Shown: positions 15,143 through 23,941 of the stretch, piece after piece
How the letters are laid out: the number at the start of each line of letters is the position of its first letter
How positions within the stretch are numbered: the first letter of the stretch is position 1
Assembly: GCA_036401895.1 (NCBI GenBank)
Contig: DASWTW010000217.1
Span: 1 to 42,460 of the forward strand
Direction of reading: 5' to 3'
Length of the DNA stretch: 42,460 nt
Source: LB3-1 sp036401895
GTDB taxonomy: Bacteria > Chloroflexota > Chloroflexia > Chloroflexales > Kallotenuaceae
Translations under genes and position numbers: made by a program
Notes under the pieces: model-generated
The model's input: the letters and a program-made list of their open reading frames with translations, nothing else
What the model was told of the DNA's origin: nothing
Database searches by the model: none

Positions 15143-17548
15143 ATGCACGAGATCTTTTCGTTTGGTATCTGGCTCCGTCTTCGCCGCCGAGGACTCGATC
15201 TCACCCAAACCCAGCTAGCCGAGCGTGTCGGGTGCTCAGAAAGCACGATTCGCAAAATCGAAGCCGATATTCTGCATCCTTCGCGACCCATGGCTCAGCG
15301 CCTGGCGCAATGCCTGGATCTGCCCGAGGAGGAGCACGCTACTTTCTTGCGCGCTGCCCGCGCCGAATCATCAGTTGATCGACTGCCCGCGCCCGCACAC
15401 ATAGAGCCAGCCTCACCTCCGGCTTTGCCACAGCATCGGCGCTCCAATCTGCCGCTGCAAACAACCAGCTTCGTCGGCCGAGCTACTGAGCGCGCTGAGC
15501 TGGCCGGCTTTGTTTCGTCCCAGCGCCTGATAACCATCACCGGCGTAGGCGGCAGCGGCAAAACCCGGCTGGCGCTCGAAGTCGCCATGGATCTGCTGCC
15601 CACATTTGCCGATGGCGTCTGGCTGGTCGATCTGGCTGTGCTGCACGATCCCGACCTGGTGGCGCAGACGATGATGCGCAGCCTACGTATCCGTGAGGTA
15701 GCCGGCGACACGCTGTGTCACGCCCTGCGCGATAAACACGCGCTGGTGGTGCTGGATAATTGCGAGCATGTTGTCGCCGCCTGCGCCGAGGTTGTGCATG
15801 GGCTGCTGAGCCAATGTCCACAGATGCATCTGCTGGCTACCAGTCGCGAGCCGTTAAATCTGCTGGGTGAGCAGCTGTATCCCATTCCGCCGCTGGTCAC
15901 GCCGCCCGCCGATCCTGCGCCGCCTTTAGCTGAGCTGCTGGCGATCGAATCGGTGCAGCTTTTCTGCGAGCGCACGCGGGCCGTGCAGCCAAGATTTACA
16001 CTCACGCCCGCCAACGCCCATATGATCGGCGAGATCTGCCGCCATCTCGACGGGCTGCCACTGGCGATCGAGCTGGCCGCTGTGCATATGCGCCGCTTGC
16101 CGCTGCAAAACCTGCGCGAACGGCTGGTCGAGCCGCTGCTGCTGCTGGTGAACGGCCCGCGTAATCTTCCACTGCGTCACCAAACGCTGCGCACAACCAT
16201 CGACTGGAGCTACCAGCTCTTGACCGCCGATGAGCAGCAGTTTTTTAACCGGCTCAGCATCTTTGTCGGCGGCTGGACGATTCCGGCTGCGGAGGCGCTG
16301 CGCGATCAAGCTGATGCTGATCTGCCTGCGGATCTTGCGCTTGGCTCGCTACTCGATAAACATCTGGTGCGCGAGGTCGAGGGCTGTGAGGGCGAGCCCC
16401 GTTTTGCCATGCTTACGACGTTGCAAGCGTACGCGTTCGAGCAGCTTGAGCTGAGCGGCAAAATCGAGGCGATTCGTGGTCGCCATGCTGCCTATTTTCT
16501 GGATCTGGTAGAGCGAGCCGAGGAGGAACTGGCAGGCGGACAGGAAACATCCTGGATCGAGCATTTGGCGGTGGATCATGAAAACCTGCGCGCTGTGCTG
16601 GCCTGGGCCTTTGCCGACGAGAACGCTGCTCAGATCGAGATCGGGCTGCGGCTGTGCGGCGTGCTGTGGCGCTTCTGGTGGATTCGCGGCTATGTCCAAG
16701 AAGGCCAAAGCTGGCTCGATCTTGCGCTGACCAGGCTGGACTATGCGCAGCCGCGGCAAGCCGCCAAGATCTGGTACGGCAGCGGTATTCTGGCTCGGGT
16801 GCGCGGCGATATGGCGGCTGCTCGACGCTACTTTACCGCAAGCTTGCAGCTCTGGAAGCAGCAGCAGGATCAGCCGGGGATCGCGCAGGCGCTGAACAGC
16901 CTGGGTGTGCTGGCCTTCAACCAGAGCGAGTATGACCGGGCGCGGACGTTGTTTGAAGAAAGTCTCGTGCTCTACCAGGCGCTGGATGATCACAAGCACG
17001 TCGCGCTGATCCTCAATAACCTGGGGAATATCGCCTATAAACAAGGCGATCTGGAACGAGCAACCGAGCGCTACCAGGGCGGGCTGAGCCTGTTACAGCA
17101 GAACGGCGCTCAGCCCAGCACCGTCGCGCTGATCAAGGCGAATCTTGGCGACATTGCCCGATTATGCAAGCAATATAGCCAGGCAGCGCGTCTGCTGCAC
17201 GAGGGGGTGTTGATCTATCTTGAGCACAACGATGTTGAGAACATTCTCTTCTGTCTCAACAACATCGTCGATATTGCCGTCGATCTTCGGCAGAACGATC
17301 TGGCTGCTCAGCTACTAGGTGCCGCCGATGCGCTCTACCAGCGGAGCGGCGTTGCCAAACTTCCCGAGATAGTCGAATGCTGCCAGCGGCAAACCGTTGC
17401 TATTCGGGGCCTGCTTGGCGACGACGCGTTCACGGCTGCCTGGTCAACAGGACACGTAGCTTCGCTGGAACCACTGATAGCCCACGCAATGCAGCGTATG
17501 ATCCAGGAAGCTGATACAGGAGGATACGATGAGCGATACGTATCGTAA
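15143..17548 (+). CDS. XRE-HTH, NB-ARC ATPase and TPR regulator (STAND type)
   Basis: 801 residues; ATG 15143 with AAAGG about 9 nt upstream. Order: XRE helix-turn-helix (about 8-65; LTQTQLAERVGCSESTIRKIEAD), NB-ARC ATPase (about 105-400; Walker A GVGGSGKTRLALEVA near residue 135, Walker B ALVVLDNCEHV near 200, then TSREPLNLLGEQ and GLPLAIELAA), winged-helix region, and TPRs (about 530-720; repeated ALNSLGVLAFNQSEYDRA-like units). STAND proteins stay closed until a ligand binds the repeat part, then exchange ADP for ATP and oligomerise. The DNA-binding N-terminus makes this a ligand-gated transcription regulator. It faces the aerolysin-like gene across an operator-like region, so that gene is the obvious target (inference). 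The stop overlaps the next gene by 20 nt. Confidence 0.88.
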   Translation: MHEIFSFGIWLRLRRRGLDLTQTQLAERVGCSESTIRKIEADILHPSRPMAQRLAQCLDLPEEEHATFLRAARAESSVDRLPAPAHIEPASPPALPQHRRSNLPLQTTSFVGRATERAELAGFVSSQRLITITGVGGSGKTRLALEVAMDLLPTFADGVWLVDLAVLHDPDLVAQTMMRSLRIREVAGDTLCHALRDKHALVVLDNCEHVVAACAEVVHGLLSQCPQMHLLATSREPLNLLGEQLYPIPPLVTPPADPAPPLAELLAIESVQLFCERTRAVQPRFTLTPANAHMIGEICRHLDGLPLAIELAAVHMRRLPLQNLRERLVEPLLLLVNGPRNLPLRHQTLRTTIDWSYQLLTADEQQFFNRLSIFVGGWTIPAAEALRDQADADLPADLALGSLLDKHLVREVEGCEGEPRFAMLTTLQAYAFEQLELSGKIEAIRGRHAAYFLDLVERAEEELAGGQETSWIEHLAVDHENLRAVLAWAFADENAAQIEIGLRLCGVLWRFWWIRGYVQEGQSWLDLALTRLDYAQPRQAAKIWYGSGILARVRGDMAAARRYFTASLQLWKQQQDQPGIAQALNSLGVLAFNQSEYDRARTLFEESLVLYQALDDHKHVALILNNLGNIAYKQGDLERATERYQGGLSLLQQNGAQPSTVALIKANLGDIARLCKQYSQAARLLHEGVLIYLEHNDVENILFCLNNIVDIAVDLRQNDLAAQLLGAADALYQRSGVAKLPEIVECCQRQTVAIRGLLGDDAFTAAWSTGHVASLEPLIAHAMQRMIQEADTGGYDERYVS

Positions 17549-17924
17549 CACCAGTTCCGAGACTGAAGGTGAAAGCATCGCGTGCTGCATATGTAATCAG
17601 TTGGAGGGGCAAGTCGTCACGGTTATTCCCTGGGATGGCTCATCGATACAGATACAGCCGCAGCAGGGGAATACGTTTACGCTCTTTCCTGGAACCAATA
17701 TTCGGATACAACGTACGGGCGATAGCATCACTGTTCGTTTGTTCGGCCATGCTGCAACCATAACAGAAGAGCTACGGACAAATGTAGAGCTGGCGCTGAC
17801 GACGGATATGTCGCTGAACCTTACAGCCGAGAATCTGATGAAGATAACCCTGATCCAGCCACTGTATCATAAAGATCCCACTCAGATAGTGAAGTGTGGC
17901 GAGGGATCAGCTCCACCCCGCTAA
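17529..17924 (+). CDS. Unrecognised 131-residue protein coupled to the NB-ARC gene
   Basis: ATG 17529 lies inside the end of the regulator gene and has an excellent AGGAGG 5 nt upstream, so it is very probably translated and coupled to the regulator. The protein has an N-terminal Cys pair region (ACCICNQLEGQVV), then beta-strand-like stretches (TVIPWDGSSIQIQPQQGN, TLFPGTNIRIQR, ITVRLFGHAATI) and a late Cys near the end (IVKCGEGSAPPR). No signal peptide or membrane helix is visible. It does not match a family I know. The position suggests a role with the regulator or the pore-forming protein, for instance as a modulator; this is inference. Confidence 0.65.
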   Translation: MSDTYRNTSSETEGESIACCICNQLEGQVVTVIPWDGSSIQIQPQQGNTFTLFPGTNIRIQRTGDSITVRLFGHAATITEELRTNVELALTTDMSLNLTAENLMKITLIQPLYHKDPTQIVKCGEGSAPPR

Positions 17925-17954
17925 ATCGCTGGCCTATTCGGCAGCCTGCCGAGA

Positions 17955-17977
17955 TTGCCGTCGCAGAACGTCGCCTG
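17955..17977. repeat. Copy 1 of a 23-bp duplicated segment
   Basis: Identical over 23 bases to 18473-18495, with the match continuing as GGCGG after one mismatch. On the minus strand it lies in an open stretch (17921-18016, no start codon) reading PPQATFCDGNLG, which matches the C-terminal tail of the HD-GYP protein (PPQATFCDGNVG). It is probably a remnant of a duplicated gene end. Confidence 0.6.
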
Positions 17978-18008
17978 GGGCGGGCAGAGGCAGAGCAAGC
18001 TGGCGGCC

Positions 18009-18332
18009 TCACTGGATCAGATTGACTGAAAAGTCGAGCGTCGTGCCTTTAACCTCGTACACGGCAACCTGGTTGTTGGCCGAGTAGCTGACAAACGGCG
18101 CTCCAGCTCCGTGCTTTCCCAGAATCGCGTGGACATAGGGCGTAATCGCGCGGGCGTAGCTTGGTACGTAGATCGAGATAAGATCCGGGCTGGTCCGCGT
18201 CTGGTTGATCGCATAGTTGCCGCTATTCCACTCGCTGATATGCCAGATGCCATCATGGTCGAGCCAGCGAATCGAAAAATTCATGACGAACGCGGCATTG
18301 TTGGTACAGGCGATCTTTGCAATTTGCAGCAT
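18009..18332 (-). CDS. Unrecognised 107-residue beta-rich protein
   Basis: ATG 18332 is preceded by GGAAGAAAGAG, a moderate ribosome site. The protein has no signal peptide or membrane helix. It shows alternating hydrophobic strands, a central NFSIRWLDHDGIWHISEWNSG segment split by aromatic residues, and a C-terminal VAVYEVKGTTLDFSVNLIQ strand pair, suggesting a small beta-sandwich such as those of lectins or secreted accessory proteins. Two Met residues occur early; the next (residue 17) would lose the first strand. It converges with the 131-residue gene and is near the aerolysin-like locus. Family not recognised; probably a real gene given codon use and length. Confidence 0.6.
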   Translation of the reverse strand: MLQIAKIACTNNAAFVMNFSIRWLDHDGIWHISEWNSGNYAINQTRTSPDLISIYVPSYARAITPYVHAILGKHGAGAPFVSYSANNQVAVYEVKGTTLDFSVNLIQ

Positions 18333-18400
18333 AGGTATGCTCTTTCTTCCAACCGGCGGCTGCGTGATCGATACGGCTGCAATTTCTGGTGGATGATAAA

Positions 18401-18427
18401 GGGCTGGCGGAGCTACTCCACCAGCCC
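18401..18427 (-). terminator. Terminator after the HD-GYP gene
   Basis: GGGCTGG-GGAG and CTCC-CCAGCCC form a stem with one mismatch and a 3-nt loop; on the minus strand it is followed by TTTATC. It lies 27 nt after the HD-GYP stop. The gap 18333-18453 holds nothing else that I can support. Confidence 0.65.
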
Positions 18428-18453
18428 ATTGACTTTTTCTCGCCTGAAATATC

Positions 18454-19968
18454 TTACAGCAGCGTGCCCACGTTGCCGTCGCAGAACGTCGCCTGAGGCG
18501 GTCGATCTTTGCCTTCCAGCAGCGTCTCGCCCTCGCCGTCGATCAGGTCAATCAGCACATCCACGATGTCGCCCTGCCACTGCTCGTTGCGGCCGGCACG
18601 CAGTATCTTGATCGCCTGCTCCACCGACATGCCTTTGCGGTAGGCCCGATCCGAGGTCATGGCGTCGAACGCGTCGGCCACGGCGATCACCCGCGACTCA
18701 AGCGGAATATCCTCGCCGCGCAGGCCGTCGGGATAGCCGCTGCCGTCGTAGCGCTCGTGGTGATGGCGAATAATATCGCGCACATCGTCCAGCACGGTCT
18801 CCACGATTCGCGCGCCGGTGACCGGATGCTGCTTCATCTTCTCGAACTCTTCCGGCGTGAGCTGGCCCGGCTTGAGCAGGATCGAGTCGGGAACGCCGAT
18901 CTTGCCCACGTCGTGGAGCAGCGCGCCGTAGCGCAGTCGCTCGATCCAGGTCTCGGTCTTCTGCATCACCTCGGCCATGCGCACCGCGTACTTGGTCACC
19001 TGCTCGGAGTGTCCGCTGGTGTAGGTGTCGCGCGCATCGATCGCCGCCGCCAGCGCCGCGATGGTTTGCAGGTTCTGGTGCTTGAGCTTGCTGTAAAGCC
19101 GCCCGTTCTCCAGCGCGACCGCCATGCTCGATGTGAAGACCTCGAAGAGCTGGGTTTCTTTGTCGCTCAGATTCGGCGTGCCCTCGCTCCAGGTCATTTG
19201 CAGCACGCCCACCGGCCGATCCTGCACCCGCAGCACATGCACTACCTGATTGGCCGCCGCGTGCTGCGCGACCAGCTCAGCGTGAGCGCTCACCACATTA
19301 TCGTCGCCGCCGAGCTTGGACAGCGCCACATCACGCCCAACCTCGATCGTGCCCGCGATGCCTTTGTGATCCATCAGCGTCAGCTTATGCTCATTCGGAT
19401 CGAGCAGCGAGAGCGCGACGCTGGCCGGCTTGAAGCGGTTGCGCAGCTGGCCGATGAAATCGCGGATCTGAGTCGTCACGTCAAGCCGGGCCGAGATCGT
19501 GCGGCTCAGCTCCATCAGCGCGACCATCTCGGAAAGCGTCTCGCGCTCGTGGCGCAGCCGACGCAGCTCGCGCATCTCAAGGCAGGTCTGCACCGTGCGC
19601 TCAAGATCGTCCAGCTCCAGCGGCTTGGTCAGATAATCGAACGCGCCGAGCTTCAGCGCCTGCTTGGCGGTATCGATCGAGCCGAACGCGGTGATCATGA
19701 TCGCGTCGGTGTCGGGGTAGCGCTCTTTGATCTGGCGCAGCAGGCCGAGGCCGTTAAGCAGCGGCATGCTGAGATCGGTCAAAACAATATCGTATGCAAC
19801 CTCGCCCAGTCGCTCCAACGCGCGCAGTCCATTGTCAACCTGATCAACTTCATACTGCCGCATCTTCAGCAACCGCACGCAGACGGTTCGGACTAGCGGA
19901 TCGTCCTCCACGACCAGGAGTCGTGGGGTGGCTGTTGTCGGAGCAGAGAGCGCCGGGGTTATCTGCAT
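18454..19968 (-). CDS. Response regulator with GAF and HD-GYP c-di-GMP phosphodiesterase
   Basis: 504 residues; ATG 19968 with AAGGA about 9 nt upstream. Receiver domain (about 15-130) with phospho-acceptor Asp65 in DIVLTDLSMP and Lys in LTKPLELDD; GAF-like domain (about 150-300); HD-GYP domain (about 305-475) with DARDTYTSGHSEQV, the HD pair in LLHDVGKIGVPD, and HHERYDGSGYPDGLRG holding the GYP triad. HD-GYP enzymes hydrolyse cyclic di-GMP, so phosphorylation probably tunes the motile-to-sessile choice. The unusual C-terminal tail (PPQATFCDGNVGTLL) is partly duplicated 500 bp away. The histidine kinase gene lies 62 nt upstream on the same strand and is the likely partner. Confidence 0.92.
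   Translation of the reverse strand: MQITPALSAPTTATPRLLVVEDDPLVRTVCVRLLKMRQYEVDQVDNGLRALERLGEVAYDIVLTDLSMPLLNGLGLLRQIKERYPDTDAIMITAFGSIDTAKQALKLGAFDYLTKPLELDDLERTVQTCLEMRELRRLRHERETLSEMVALMELSRTISARLDVTTQIRDFIGQLRNRFKPASVALSLLDPNEHKLTLMDHKGIAGTIEVGRDVALSKLGGDDNVVSAHAELVAQHAAANQVVHVLRVQDRPVGVLQMTWSEGTPNLSDKETQLFEVFTSSMAVALENGRLYSKLKHQNLQTIAALAAAIDARDTYTSGHSEQVTKYAVRMAEVMQKTETWIERLRYGALLHDVGKIGVPDSILLKPGQLTPEEFEKMKQHPVTGARIVETVLDDVRDIIRHHHERYDGSGYPDGLRGEDIPLESRVIAVADAFDAMTSDRAYRKGMSVEQAIKILRAGRNEQWQGDIVDVLIDLIDGEGETLLEGKDRPPQATFCDGNVGTLL
18473..18495. repeat. Copy 2 of the 23-bp duplicated segment
   Basis: Encodes part of the C-terminal tail of the HD-GYP protein on the minus strand. Same sequence as 17955-17977. 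Confidence 0.6.
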
Positions 19969-20030
19969 AGGAGCATTTCCTTACGGCTGTGCGTCGTACA
20001 CGGAAGTGTACCGTTAAGAACGGTAAACGT

Positions 20031-21707
20031 CTAGATCTGTGGCAGACGTAATGTAAAGCAGCTACCCTCCCAGATCTGAGAGCTGACCGCGATCGTTCCC
20101 CAGTGATTACGTACAATATCTAACGCCATCGGCAGTCCGATGCCCAGGCCGCGGCGCATCCCGCCCGAGGTTTTGGTAGTAAAGCCCGGCGCGAAGATTC
20201 GCTCACGCAGATCTTCGGGAATGCCGTAGCCGTTGTCGCTGATCTGGACCTGCGCCCACTGACCTTCGCAGGTGACCTCGACGCTAATCATCGGCTCGTC
20301 GCTGGTCTCCACGGCTTCGAGCGCGTTGTTGATCAGATCCAGAAAAACCTGCTGGAGCTGCGCCCGGCTGCCGAGCACTACCGGCGACTCATCGGGAAGC
20401 CGGCAGTGGAAGGCGATCTCGCGCTGTTGCGCCAGCCCTTTGACCACCGCGACTGTGTCGGCGACCAGATCGTTGAGCTTCAGCGGCACTTTGCTGGTGC
20501 CGGGCGAGTGACCGAAGTTCGACAGCCGCTTGACGAACTCCGCGATGCGCTGAGCTTCGTCGGCGATCGAGCGCACATCCGCCGCCGCCGAATCCGAGAT
20601 CGCCGGATCGCGCTGTAGCAGACCGGTCATGCCGATGATCGCGCTGATCGGATTTTGCAGCTCATGCGCCAGCCCTTCGATCAGATCGCTCATGGCGTTG
20701 GAGCGCATCTGGTGGATGTGCTGCACCAGCATCCGCACCGATTGCTGCGCCTGCTGCTCGCGCTGGATCTGCTCACGCAGCCAGACTAGCAGCGCCGTCG
20801 TGATCGCATTGATCTGCTGAAGCGCGGCCGGCTCGACCACGCCGAAGGGCAGCGGCGCGGCGTAGCGTAGCTCGGCCCAGCCCAGCGCCTCGTTGCCGTG
20901 GATGAAGGGCAGCACCAGCCCGGCCTCGCGCTGAGCCGGCTTGGCTTTGATAGCGGTCGCTTCGTCAGTTTCGGCAGTCTCTGACGACCAGCGCGCAATC
21001 ACGGTCATCAGCCGATCGTCGTCGATCGCACTCGTGCCGGATGGCATCTGAGCCGCCTGGTTGAAGCCCAGCGCGTAGGCCAGCTCGGTCGGCAGCATCA
21101 GCGTGCCGGCCACCGCATCGCTGGCCGCGACGATCTCGCCCAGCAGTTGCTCGAAGGTTTCGCCGAGCGTGCTGGCAACAAACGCCGCCTCGATGCCGCT
21201 CAGCATGTGACGCTGCGCTTCCAGCTCATGGCGCGTGTGTACGGCCGCTTCGAGCTGCGCCAGGCCGTACCCGGCATAGCGCACGAGCGTTTGCGCGCGC
21301 TCCAGATCGGTATCGCTGAACCGATTCGGCTGCGTGCTGAGCATTTCGACCCAGCCGCGCCGTCGCCCGTGCAGGACCAGCGGCACGCCCAGCCACGAGC
21401 GATGGTTGGTGTCGGCTTCGCCGGGCTGATCGCGCAGATCGTCGATCCGCGCGGCCTCACCCGTGGTTTGAAAGATAAAATGTCGCGCCGAGGGCGTGGG
21501 TGGCAGTGTGGCCTGGCTGGGATATACGATCCGCAGCGTCGGGCGATCGTCGTGGCCGAGCCAGACGGCGGCGACATCGTAGGGCACGAACACCTGAAGA
21601 TCGATCAACAGCTGGCGCAGATGTCGATCCAGCAGATCGTCGAAGGAGTCCGCTGCTGAGGGCGGCGCCGGTGAGGCCGGGGATTCGTGTAACGAAACTG
21701 GAATCAT
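20031..21707 (-). CDS. GAF-domain sensor histidine kinase
   Basis: 558 residues from ATG 21707, chosen because GGAGG lies 7 nt upstream; an in-frame ATG at 21743 would add 12 Gly-rich residues and has only a weak site. Two GAF-like domains (about 25-155 and 175-310) are followed by a coiled coil, a HisKA domain with the phospho-acceptor His in LIEGLAHELQNPISAI (about residue 348), and HATPase_c with N box LDLINNALEAVE, G1 DNGYGIPEDL, F box FAPGFTTKT and G2 GLGIGLPMA. There are no membrane helices, so it is a soluble sensor. It should phosphorylate the adjacent HD-GYP regulator, coupling an internal signal to c-di-GMP. Confidence 0.92.
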   Translation of the reverse strand: MIPVSLHESPASPAPPSAADSFDDLLDRHLRQLLIDLQVFVPYDVAAVWLGHDDRPTLRIVYPSQATLPPTPSARHFIFQTTGEAARIDDLRDQPGEADTNHRSWLGVPLVLHGRRRGWVEMLSTQPNRFSDTDLERAQTLVRYAGYGLAQLEAAVHTRHELEAQRHMLSGIEAAFVASTLGETFEQLLGEIVAASDAVAGTLMLPTELAYALGFNQAAQMPSGTSAIDDDRLMTVIARWSSETAETDEATAIKAKPAQREAGLVLPFIHGNEALGWAELRYAAPLPFGVVEPAALQQINAITTALLVWLREQIQREQQAQQSVRMLVQHIHQMRSNAMSDLIEGLAHELQNPISAIIGMTGLLQRDPAISDSAAADVRSIADEAQRIAEFVKRLSNFGHSPGTSKVPLKLNDLVADTVAVVKGLAQQREIAFHCRLPDESPVVLGSRAQLQQVFLDLINNALEAVETSDEPMISVEVTCEGQWAQVQISDNGYGIPEDLRERIFAPGFTTKTSGGMRRGLGIGLPMALDIVRNHWGTIAVSSQIWEGSCFTLRLPQI

Positions 21708-21781
21708 GGCTTTTCCTCCAGCTCCACCTGTATAGCTAACCATTCCAGCTCCACCGGCCTCTCCTCTCTCTTCTTCCGAAC

Positions 21782-22426
21782 CTATTGCTGCTCGATCCAG
21801 ACGCGAAACTCGCCCAACGATGAACAGATCATATCCGCCGCCGAGAAGTCCAGATCCTGTGTTAGCTCATTCGGCACTGCAACCGCGAACATGCCGGCGG
21901 CTTTGGCGGCGACGATTCCATGCGGCGCGTCCTCGACGACTACGCAGGCGGCGGGCCTGACTCCCAGCAGCTCGGCGGTGCGCAGAAAAATGTCCGGCGC
22001 CGGCTTGCCTTGAGCGACCGTATCGCCGGTCACGATCGCATCGAACGCGCCGGCCAGACCTAGCTCACGCAGCGCAATCTCGATATAGCGCGCATGGCCC
22101 GAGGTTGCCAGCCCGACGCGCAGCCCCAGCTCACGCACGGCTACAACGGTCGCGGCGGCCTCAGGCATCGGCCTGAGATTTCCCGGCAGCGAGGCCAGAA
22201 ATTCCTCGTCGCGCCCGGCCATCACCTGCTCGATCGAAAGCGGTAGATCCAGCTCCTGTTTGACCAGCGTCGCGCTTTCGAGCAGCCGCAGACCAAACAT
22301 CCGATCGATTAAGTCCTGGCTCAGCATCCGGTCATAGCCCGCCGCAAGACGCTGCCAGGCCGCCTTCGAGAGCGGCTCGCTGTCGGCGAGCAGGCCATCG
22401 AAATCAAACAGCACAGCCTGAATCAT
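21782..22426 (-). CDS. HAD-superfamily phosphatase, beta-phosphoglucomutase-like
   Basis: 214 residues. Motif I DFDGLLADSEP with the nucleophile Asp, motif II Ser/Thr in LATSG, a Lys in AQGKPAPDIFL, and motif IV VVVEDAPHGIVAA. The helical cap between motifs I and II is subclass I, as in phosphatases and mutases of sugar phosphates. Substrate cannot be predicted. Its start overlaps the stop of the upstream transporter gene by 4 nt (ATGA type), so the two are translationally coupled. Confidence 0.88.
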   Translation of the reverse strand: MIQAVLFDFDGLLADSEPLSKAAWQRLAAGYDRMLSQDLIDRMFGLRLLESATLVKQELDLPLSIEQVMAGRDEEFLASLPGNLRPMPEAAATVVAVRELGLRVGLATSGHARYIEIALRELGLAGAFDAIVTGDTVAQGKPAPDIFLRTAELLGVRPAACVVVEDAPHGIVAAKAAGMFAVAVPNELTQDLDFSAADMICSSLGEFRVWIEQQ

Positions 22427-23370
22427 TGCGCGCCGTCCAGCATCGGATCGTCGGCGCGGCGCGGCTGCCCATTATCACCGTCGGCGCGGCGGCCAAATGA
22501 GACCTCCGCGACGATCACGCCCAGCAGCATCAGGCCACCGCCCAGCAGAACCGCCCACGTCAGCGCCTCGTCGATCCACAGCCACGCGAAGAAGGCCGCA
22601 AAGACCGGCTCCAGCGCGAAGATCAGCGCCGTGTGCGTGGCCGTGGTGTAGCGCTGAAGCCACAGCTGGAGCCAGAACATCATCGCCGTGGCGACCACGC
22701 CCAGAAAAAGTCCTACGCCCCACACGCTCAGCGACGGCACCGGGATCGACCCCGCGAAGAGCGCCGCGACCGAGCCCAGCAGCGCTGCGGTAAACATCTG
22801 CACGCCGTTGAGCGTGATCAGCGGTAGCGTCGTCGCCCAGCGGCTGACCGCGACGATATGCATCGCGAAGGCGAAGGCACACACCAGAATCAGCAGATCG
22901 CCGGTGCGCTGCGCGGGCGTGCTCACCACGTCCGCCGCGCAGCCGAGCCAGGGTAGCTGGCAGCCCCAGGACAGAACCGTCAGCCCGGCCACCGCCAGCG
23001 CCACACCGACAACCGCGCGCGTGGGTGGGCGCTGCCCGAAGATCAGGCCCAGCAGCGGCACCAGAACCACGTTTAAGCCGGTGATGAATCCGCCACGCGT
23101 TGGGCTGGTGTAGCCCAGGCCGATCGTCTGAGTCGTGAATCCGGCAAAGAGCAGCGCACCCAGCAGGATTCCCACCTTTAGATTCTGCCGTGTCAGCTCC
23201 GCGCGCCGGCTGATCAGTGTCGGCACGAAGACCAGCGCCGCGAACCAGAAGCGCATCGCGATCAGCGCCAGCGCCGGAAACGTCGCCACGGTCTCGTGTA
23301 CCATCGTGAAGGTGGTACCCCAGATGACCGAGATCAACACCAGTAAAAGATCCGCCCGCCGTTGACTCAC
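22423..23370 (-). CDS. EamA-type drug/metabolite transporter
   Basis: 315 residues starting at GTG 23370 (GGGAG about 8 nt upstream). About ten membrane helices in two similar halves; the first begins LLLVLISVIWGTTFTMVHETV, a typical EamA opening, and the second half ends LIFALEPVFAAFFAWLWIDEAL. These carriers export or import small metabolites, often amino acids. It overlaps the HAD gene by 4 nt. Substrate unknown. Confidence 0.9.
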   Translation of the reverse strand: MSQRRADLLLVLISVIWGTTFTMVHETVATFPALALIAMRFWFAALVFVPTLISRRAELTRQNLKVGILLGALLFAGFTTQTIGLGYTSPTRGGFITGLNVVLVPLLGLIFGQRPPTRAVVGVALAVAGLTVLSWGCQLPWLGCAADVVSTPAQRTGDLLILVCAFAFAMHIVAVSRWATTLPLITLNGVQMFTAALLGSVAALFAGSIPVPSLSVWGVGLFLGVVATAMMFWLQLWLQRYTTATHTALIFALEPVFAAFFAWLWIDEALTWAVLLGGGLMLLGVIVAEVSFGRRADGDNGQPRRADDPMLDGAQ

Positions 23371-23492
23371 CCTTGTGCTCCCAACACTTGCCCAGAACTC
23401 GCCCCGTTGCGCTTCCTAGAGTCTGTAGTAAGTGGGATCTACGCGCCGCCCTCGCAGCCGCGCAGATCCTCAAATGGGAGCATTATACCCAA

Positions 23493-23837
23493 TCAGACGC
23501 GCGCCGGTTCGCGATACGCCGCCAGATCCGCCTCGTCCACGATCGGCATGAAGCGCGACATCTCGACCATCTTGAAGATTTTCTGATGGTGCGGGCTGAC
23601 GTTGATCGCGAAGAGCTTGTAGCCGGATTTGCGCGCCGCGACGACGAACTTGAGCAGCGCCGAGATGCCGGCCGAGTTTATAAAGTTGACTTGCGCAAAG
23701 TCGAGCGCGGTGATTGGCCGCATATCGCTGCACATCTGCTCGATCGCCGCCGCCGAGATCGCATCGACGCTGGGCATGCTGATGCGCAGGATCGCCAGAT
23801 CGCCTTGTTCTTCGCGCCGGATCGTATGCTGAGCCAT
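23493..23837 (-). CDS. STAS anti-sigma-factor antagonist
   Basis: 114 residues; ATG 23837 with AAGGA about 9 nt upstream. A single STAS domain with the loop FINSAGISALLKF; Ser55 in NSAG is the expected phosphorylation site (TIGR00377-type antagonists commonly have SSAG here). In partner switching the unphosphorylated antagonist binds an RsbW-type kinase and frees that kinase's target. The kinase gene lies 104 nt upstream and a SpoIIE phosphatase further upstream on the same strand, so this is the last component of a complete set. Confidence 0.9.
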   Translation of the reverse strand: MAQHTIRREEQGDLAILRISMPSVDAISAAAIEQMCSDMRPITALDFAQVNFINSAGISALLKFVVAARKSGYKLFAINVSPHHQKIFKMVEMSRFMPIVDEADLAAYREPARV

Positions 23838-23941
23838 GAGGATGGTCCTTTCTATGGAGCTGTTGCGCCCGCAACACGCTGATTACCGCTGGAATATCAC
23901 TTGGTCCCTTTGGGTTGCGTCTACATCGAAAGCTGCCCGGC

